From: Brachypodium distachyon
Taxonomy: Eukaryota > Streptophyta > Magnoliopsida > Poales > Poaceae
DNA length: 64,000 nucleotides
Reading direction: 5' to 3'
Assembly: GCF_000005505.3 (NCBI RefSeq)
Contig: NC_016131.3
Location: forward strand, 3,658,001-3,722,000
This document shows positions 57,201 through 64,000 of this stretch, piece by piece. The notes below the pieces were generated by a model. It did not search any database. It had not been told where the DNA came from and saw only the letters and a list, made by a program, of their open reading frames with translations. Made by a program: the position numbers and the translations under genes. Within the stretch, counting starts at the first letter, position 1, and each line of letters opens with the position of its first letter.

Positions 57201-58112
57201 TGCTTCTTACAACACCAACCACGCCAACAGAGAGGATGAAGGAAATCACAAAAGCTTCAGCAGGATTTGTTTACCTTGTGAGTATCCAGACTTTGCTCAA
57301 AGAATGTCATCAGACTTTCCCTAGTTAATATGTTTTTCATTTGAAGTACATGGGCAATATTTCTTAACTATATATTGTTCTTGCATATCAATGGCATGCC
57401 ATTTTCATCTCGGGCTTCATATAAATTTCCAGGAAATCTAACACATTAAGGCCACAAAACATTAAGGAAATGGAGACAAGTGAAATTTGCAAGTTGCAAA
57501 CAGTAAAATCATGGCATCTCAAGCACTTGATTCATCACTTCATCTGTTGTGCGTTCACCATCATATTCTACATCTACCCTGAATTTGATTAGAAAACTCA
57601 ATCTACCGGTATATGTGGCGCATATGTTATGCAGGTGAGTGCTGTTGGAGTTACAGGCACGCGCTCAAACGTAAACTTACACGTTGAGCATCTTCTTCAG
57701 GAGATCAAGCAGGTCTGCAAACTATAAACACACTACTTATCATAAATAGTAAACTAGAGCAAGCATATAAATTTATCTGTAGAATGTAGAAGAATGATTG
57801 AAGTTAATAGTCTCTCTTTCCTGCATTTACAGGTTACAGACAAACCTGTGGCTGTTGGCTTTGGCATATCAACTCCAGAGCAAGCGAAGCAGGTACATTA
57901 AGCTCTCACGATTTTCTTTTCAGGTTTACGTCTATATTATGTTACAACTTTTGACTGCTTTGCTGTTTGTAATGCAGATTGCAGGCTGGGGAGCGGATGG
58001 TGTGATTATCGGCAGTGCAATTGTTAGACAGTTGGGAGAAGCGGCTTCTCCTGAAGAAGGGCTGAAAAGAATAGAAGATTATGCCAAGAGTATTAAGGCT
58101 GCTGTACCATGA
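54240..58112 (+). CDS. TSA: Tryptophan synthase alpha / indole-3-glycerol-phosphate lyase, copy 3
   Basis: Eight exons (54240-54317, 54747-54893, 54976-55150, 55906-55982, 57200-57277, 57635-57712, 57833-57892, 57978-58112), all GT-AG and in phase, encode 275 aa. The start chosen ([18 protein letters not shown]) leaves only about 26 residues before [17 protein letters not shown], so no transit peptide is evident. The frame is open further upstream without family similarity. The core is the most canonical of the three: [18 protein letters not shown] with E59 and D70, [56 protein letters not shown] and [11 protein letters not shown] His occupies the splice-junction position of the usual Gln (VIH). 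Introns hold a 20-C run (55692-55711) and a 134-bp duplication. The oldest-looking structure, probably nearest the ancestor. Confidence 0.94.
56537..56800. repeat. 134-bp tandem duplication in TSA copy 3 intron 4
   Basis: 'ttttcactaataattatccc', 'caaatttcaacagttacatt', then 'gaacaca(c/a)tattaggaaga' and 'ggaccatata' occur first from 56537 and again from 56671. The units are roughly 134 bp and differ in the middle. Intronic and non-coding. Confidence 0.75.
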
Positions 58113-60054
58113 GATGAGAGTTCCATCAAGAAAAGGCCAATTAGATCACAAGCAGATTACTGTTTTCTCGGTAGTCTGGTCGAAGGGCTTCGCACTGGTA
58201 GTTCATCAAGTGTATTTGGTTGCGGTGTTCTTAGAACAACTATATCCTCGTGTGTTAGAATCATCAAATGAACAGACAAGATAATTCAGAAACTGTACGA
58301 AGCTCAACCGCACAAGACTACTTTTATATTTCTGACTTTCGGGAAATAGACTGTGAAATGTTGTGTTCTTCTGCAGACTGAAAAACATGGAGTTTTGGTA
58401 GGAGTTATCCTGAGAGGAATAACAGGATAAGGCCGTGGTTCATTTATATGGCTGGCTTGAATTTTTCCATCTGAGTCCATCATCTCGTTTTCCATGGCAC
58501 AATTCCTGCGCATGAGGGTGAAAACGACTTCACCTTCAGAGTATTCTGCTTGCCCTCTTCAGGAGGCTCTATCCTGTCTATCAGGCTGGGCTAGAGAATG
58601 ACCCCCCCTGGTCCCAGGCTCCCAGCTGCCGGCAACTTTCTATCTAGATCTAAACTCATAATGCTCTGTACTCCTGTTCAAGATATGACACTTCTGAAAA
58701 CGTGCAGCCAAACTTTGTACCGTCAGTGAAAAACAGCTTGCTGCCATTTAGCAAAAGTGTAATTTTACAACCTTTTTACTGAAAGACCGGATATAACCTC
58801 CTGCTGAATATGGACCGGAGCCGTAAGCCTGAACATATGGAATGCGGATCATGCATGTATTTGTAAAGAAACAATAATCAAAGTTGCTGGCTTGGGTTGT
58901 CAGGTCAGCATGCAGGATGTCAAACGTATCTGGATTTTAGGGAGGTTCCAGCAGTGTTACAATTGAACAAGCTCTCTGCGCCTTGACCAGAAGCTAGTAG
59001 ATTTGTATGACCTGTAAATGGATAATCGAAGTATAGACAAGGAAAAGTCAATTGCTTGTGCAGATACGCATCGTCCACGCGCTCTGCCACCTTCTCTAGT
59101 GCAAGTGGATCCCTGCAAATGCGTTCAGAAACTCAGAAAAGACGAAGAAATAATGGTTTCTTGTCTGACTCATATTTTCAAACGGGGTCGGTTACGTAAG
59201 TGTAACACTTGCTTTTTGAAATTCAACACGTGGTTGAAAAAAAAACGAGCCATTCCTATTCACATCTGAGGCCTCCGTAGATATATGGCACCGCTGTCAG
59301 CCTGTCATGCAACACCAAAGTACACCACCACAAATAATTCTTTGCCAAAAACAAGGCACGTTATGAGTGACAACGAACAGCACCACCGTGCATAATTCTT
59401 TTCCAAAAACAAGCAAGGCGCATTTCAGGAGACGAATAATGGTCTTTATCGACGGAAAGAAACGAGCAGCGGTTTGCCCTTTCCGGATGAGGCTAAGACA
59501 AAGATATCCTTTTTTATAAACCACAAAGGGAGCACTCATCATTGAGGAACCAACCTGTGTCTGCCAATTCCCGTCACGTCGCAGAAGCAGGATAAGCATG
59601 CGTGGAAGGATTGCGTTCCACTGGGGCGTTCCAAGAAAAAGAAGAATGTATTCTCTCTGGAATTTGGATTTAAAACACTTGGAAAAGGAACGAGAATATA
59701 TCCGTATTCCAATTCCGAAGACAGAATATGCTAAATACGCTTTCCGTGTGCGCCGGCTCGGAGGCGTGATCTTGTATACGCCGAGTCAGCATTTCCTTTT
59801 ACTGCTGCTGCTGCCACCAAACACCAGCCCACCTTCTCCCCAAGTTTCCAATCCTCATTCATTCTCCTCTCTTCTCCTTCCTTGCTTCAAGCGAACACAA
59901 CACAGAGAGAGGGAGAGAAGGAAGAGAAAAAAGATAAATCGCGATCAAACCCTCGAATCCTCCACCGGAGTTGGCTGCTCCTCTTCGCGTCGCGATTCGG
60001 GCGATCGGCGCGGGCGGAGAGCGCGGGCTTCCCCAAGCCCGGCGATTCAATCGG
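58113..60054. other. Spacer between TSA copy 3 and the bZIP gene
   Basis: It holds the TSA3 3' flank and the bZIP promoter and leader. Near 59300-59420 a short duplication ('aataattctttgccaaaaac' and 'cataattcttttccaaaaac') is present. A GA-rich leader (agagagagggagagaagg, about 59902) precedes the bZIP ATG. The open frame from 59598 that overlaps the bZIP start is not supported as a gene. Confidence 0.45.
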
Positions 60055-63000
60055 ATGGAGCGCGTGTTCTCGGTGGAGGAGATCCCCGACCCGTTCTGGG
60101 CGTCTCAGCCGCCGGCGTCGCGGGACTCGAACGCTGGCACCGGCGCTGGCCCCGCGGCGCCCGGAGAAGGAGGAGGCGGCGCGATGAACCGGTGCCCGTC
60201 GGAGTGGTACTTCCAGAAGTTCCTGGAGGAGGCCGTGCTCGACAGCCCCGTCGGCGGGAACCCTAGCCCGAGGGCCGCCCCGGGCGGCGGCGGCGGTGTG
60301 GTGGTGGGTGGAGCGGAGGCTGTGGAGGTCAAGCAGCAGCCTGCGCCTGCGCCTGCTGCTGCTGCGGCGGCGGCGGCCACGAGCGCGGTGGTGGACCCCG
60401 TCGAGTTCAACGCGATGCTCAAGCAGAAGCTGGAGAAGGACCTCGCCGCCGTTGCCATGTGGAGGGTACGATCGTTCTCTCTTGGCAGCGCCGCTCGCTT
60501 GCAATGCAACGTGGTCACGCGTTTAGATTGGTCATGGGTGATTAGCTTGAAATGCGCTCTTATTAGGCTTGAGCAGTCAATGATCTGTGCAGGCCGGGTT
60601 GAGCGGTCAATGATCTGTGCTGGGTTGCTCTGCATGCCCAGCTCACTTTTAGGGATTTATCGATGGTAGAACATAAATGCTTCGTTTGCTGCCTTGTCAG
60701 TGAGTTAGGTGGTAGTCGAATATGCGCTAACACATCGATCTGCATGCGTTCCGACAAAATCTGTCATTCATGGTGCATTGTTGTGTGTAGATATTGGGTA
60801 AGCGTAGAATATTGATCATAGATTGTGTTGCGAGTTTGATTTCTCTGAATGATTGATCATATTTGGGTTTTTATTGCAAATGCGATTTGATGATGCAATC
60901 ATTTGGAGTCCATCCGAGTATGGAAGTTGAACTCTTATAACAGGATCGCCTCTGGAAAATGGGCGTATTTTGGACAAAATAAATAAGAGCTTATTGTTTC
61001 CAAGTGGAACTTGAATGGGCTACAGATTGTGTTTTGTTGGGTGATGTCAGCTTAATTTGTCTTAGGTGTTTTGCTTTTTTCAAAGCTACGACCAATGAAA
61101 TTAGCTCATTTTGTACACTTGTGAATTGGTTGAGCTTTGTACTTCAGGACCAGTGGTGGAGCCAGGAATTTTGGGAGCCTGGGCAACCCACATATGTAAT
61201 TATAATATGTTCACTAATTTTTCGTGTCGTGTAGAAGACACCTGCATGCATATGTGTGGACTGTCCATCTACTCTAAAGAAAGAAAGGAAGTCACATAAA
61301 TCTTGAGTTCAGAACTATGGGGAAGAAACCTATGCTTGTCATCTCCAGTATTATTGTCTGAATTTTGCATGACAATCTAACAAGGCCTCGAGATTGTTAT
61401 GCCTTATACGCATACCAACACATGCGTGATTAAGTTATCAAGCAACCAAAGAAGAAGAGGATTAGAAGTGAATGAGTCGCTACTAGCTAGCTCTCCAAAA
61501 AGACAAAGAAAGCTAGCGAGCTGCTTGCAGGCAAAGGGCAAGAGGCAGGTAGATGGGCGAACTGGCCAACTTGGGCTTGACTGAGAGAGACGTGGTCTAC
61601 ATATCCGGCGTGCTACTGAGCAGACGGAAATATTTCTTGCTGGCGAGAACATAGCGCATCTACATTTAATAGTCTTCCATGGCAGCTTAAGGCCCCTATT
61701 TAGTTTATAATAATTGGATTGTCGGTCAGATCTTCACACCTCAAGTTTTCCCCAAAAAAATATGCTGTTTATGTGTAGTTTTCCTCCTATTGGTCCTCCA
61801 TTATTATACATTGTAGTTCTAGCCTTTCTTTATGAACTAAGCCTAGATTCATTACATTATTATAGATTTGTTATGTTAGGAAGCGCAAGTAAGTTCACAT
61901 GCATTTCTTCGTTCCTGCCGTATATGTCTTTCTGTATTTCTTTTAATTTGTAATATTAGCTCACGTTATCTTTATCCGCAGGCCACCGGTGTGATGCCGC
62001 CAGAACGTTTTGCTGCTAGTTCCTCCTTGCCAAATGCAGATGTTTCACATATAGGCACCACTAATCCCATAGGAGGTACGTATCTTCTGGTCACATCTTC
62101 AAACTAGTTATGGAACTGTGTTAGGACTTTGGAATGAACTACTGTAATTACCATATTTGCTTAATAAATTACATAATTTTGTGTGCATATTTTCTTATCA
62201 TAAACATGGGAATAACTCTTTTTCAAATTAACATTGTTAAATTTGTTTCCTTGGAATCTTCTTAAAACATTTCTTAAATGAATTGTCTCCTAGCAAGTGC
62301 TTTTGCGGTTACATTAATCAAGGATGGAGAACTCGATATTCTTTTTATTTTCCCGAGTGTTTGAATGCTTTGATTTCTGAAATGTCATGTCTGGCCTTTT
62401 GGGCACATCTCAGGCAATGTGGTTCCAGTTCAAAACCAGCTAGTTGGTGGCACAAGTGGGGAGCAGGGTCCACATTTTGTACAATCTGACACCCTTGTAA
62501 AGCAAGCTGCTAGCTCTTCCTCGCGGGAGCAGTCAGATGATGATGATATGGAAGAAGATGAGATTACTGGGAATGCAAACCCTACTGATCAAAGACTACG
62601 GAGGAGGTAATATCTCTTACCTCCTTGTGAGATGCATGTGCATGAGTATATCATCAGGTTGTCTCGTCATGCTGGCACGCCCGTTTTCCCTTTGCTTAGC
62701 TCTCAGTTTCTTACAGTATTATCCTTTTCTTTACCTAAAAAATTACTGTAGCACAGTTATCTGCATCGGTGCTCTTTTATTCTCTATGGACATAGCTCTT
62801 TGATTATATCTTTTATGATCGCTTAACACATAAATTATTTAGAACGGATCAGATCAGGATCCATATCATATTTGTTTGATGCGCAACTTGTCTGAAACTT
62901 TGAGTTGAATTTCCAACTGTTGTTCAGTGTGGTCTGCTTACGACTGACTTGGAAAATTATATCACAATTAGATACAAGTGCGCACAATGTACATGGTGTA

Positions 63001-64000
63001 TCCATGAACAGTTTGTAGCTGTGTGCACCACAGGCTAGCTGTGTGAAAATGATGTCAGAGTTAGACATATGTATGAGAGTAGTTATAATTCCCAATATAT
63101 GGATAGTGCGCACACCGGCATATGCGTCTCTAGTAACATCAAATAATGAAGCATCATATGCACTGGTTCAGGAAGCAATCAAATCGGGAATCGGCCAGGC
63201 GTTCGAGAAGCAGAAAGGCAGCTCACTTGAATGAGCTAGAAGCACAGGTCTGATAGTTTACATTGTTGCTTATCGACTGACAGAGGATTCTGAAATATTC
63301 TGTTGATGAGTTTTTGGTGCGGATGGCTAATTACAGGTATCACAGTTAAGAGTTGAGAACTCCACACTGTTAAGGCGCCTTGCTGATGTTAATCAGAAGT
63401 ACAATGGTGCTGCTGTTGACAATAGGGTATTAAAGGCGGATGTTGAAACCTTAAGAGCAAAGGTATGCTCCTGTATTATATGATCACCTGTATTATAGGG
63501 TATGCGTTTTGAGTTATGCATCTGTTCGATTGACCACTTAAGGCTTGTTTCAAATGACACATCCACCTTAGATGGCACAGTACAACATTTTTTTAATTCT
63601 TATATTTGCAACAGCCATGCTTTTTATATCCTTTTGAGCTATGCATCTGGGGTGCTTGTCCATAGATTGTATGTAGACTATTCCCTAGCTTGCTGAGAAA
63701 TCACTGTAATTGACACCCTTTTGTGTGGTAGATATCACCGTCATGTTATTGTTATTTACCACAAATTGAGAAATATGAGATCACAATCGTTTAAAAACAA
63801 CTCGTGCAATACAGATTTTAAATTTTGTAGCAACTAGCAACGCACGTGCCAAGTTGGCATTGTATTCTTTACTGTGTTTGGCCATTGGCTCATCTGAATG
63901 TGGAGATGCATCAAATTTTGCAGGTGAAGATGGCAGAGGACTCAGTGAAGCGGGTGACAGGCATGAGCGCTCTGTTCCCTCCTGGATCTGATATGTCATC
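60055..64000 (+). CDS. RISBZ2: Opaque2-family bZIP transcription factor (RISBZ2/BLZ1/OHP1-like), 3' end off window
   Basis: Six exons are visible (60055-60465, 61982-62075, 62414-62606, 63172-63247, 63337-63462, 63924-64000 and onward), in phase, giving 325 residues so far. The N-terminus [15 protein letters not shown] and [17 protein letters not shown] are group C bZIP motifs, as is [20 protein letters not shown]. An acidic patch [10 protein letters not shown] precedes the basic region [20 protein letters not shown] (N-x7-R intact), followed by a zipper with leucines/heptads through [11 protein letters not shown] and [18 protein letters not shown]. In cereals these nuclear factors bind ACGT and GCN4-like boxes of seed storage protein genes and dimerise with Opaque2-type partners. 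From memory, rice RISBZ2/REB lies next to the TSA cluster, supporting orthology over the other RISBZ members. The last exon is cut by the right edge. Confidence 0.93.

Noticed and set aside
59598..60266. 222-codon frame overlapping the bZIP start
   Set aside because: It runs through the bZIP leader in another frame and gives low-complexity Arg-rich sequence; the bZIP frame is clearly the conserved one.
61141..61320. 'cagtggtggagccaggaatttt' near 61147 in the bZIP intron as a transposon end
   Set aside because: It resembles hAT-derived repeat ends (compare 2159) but no matching opposite end or target duplication was found.

Overview
The window is nuclear DNA of a grass, most likely a pooid (Brachypodium, oat, ryegrass or Triticeae side). 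The genes are split by short GT-AG introns and have GC-rich first exons. Stowaway MITEs with the CTCCCTCCG terminus and TA target duplications are scattered throughout, and every protein resembles a grass family. There are no operons, ribosome binding sites or CRISPR arrays. From memory, the gene order matches the distal part of rice chromosome 3 in inverted orientation (IAA14 - EFG1-like - UNE12-like bHLH - tryptophan synthase alpha-like cluster - RISBZ2/BLZ1-type bZIP).

Layout. 1-1.2 kb: first exon (minus strand) of a DRIP-type RING E3 ligase whose remaining exons lie off the left edge. 3.0-4.1 kb: intronless MATH-BTB gene. 5.9-13.7 kb: a CACTA transposon, recognised here from matching CACT[A/G] ends, with a broken Ty3/gypsy fragment nested inside. 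13.7-16.9 kb: tandem repeats and the upstream region of an Aux/IAA gene at 16.9-17.6 kb. 19.4-22.1 kb (minus): rRNA-processing protein EFG1, eight exons. 24.7-28.2 kb (minus): UNE12-like bHLH factor, seven exons, all junctions in phase. 28.6-38.6 kb: a transposon block containing a Harbinger-like derivative, a MULE with about 150-bp inverted ends and a transposase lacking its catalytic core, an unclassified LTR-like region and a 95-bp minisatellite. 38.7-39.9 kb (minus): an F-box-associated-like protein without an F-box.

The most interesting part is 41-58 kb. Three tandem genes encode tryptophan synthase alpha / indole-3-glycerol-phosphate lyase (TSA/IGL/BX1 family), the enzymes that split indole-3-glycerol phosphate into indole and glyceraldehyde 3-phosphate. 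All three can be spliced in silico into full-length proteins (344, 330 and 275 aa) with both catalytic acids. Copy 3 has eight exons. Copies 1 and 2 have six each, because each has precisely lost introns, sharing one loss and each having one private loss. Copy 2 uses a GC-AG first intron. Copy 3 has no evident plastid transit peptide. The spacers between and upstream of the copies carry duplicated blocks, Pack-MULE-like elements, LINE remnants and MITEs.

60.1-64.0 kb: an Opaque2-family bZIP factor, cut by the right edge. The window therefore joins an indole-producing enzyme array to conserved regulatory and housekeeping neighbours (auxin response, ribosome biogenesis, bHLH, bZIP). I see no evidence that the neighbours regulate the array; their adjacency is conserved synteny. 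Exon boundaries were worked out by hand from splice consensus, phase and family conservation, not from transcripts.
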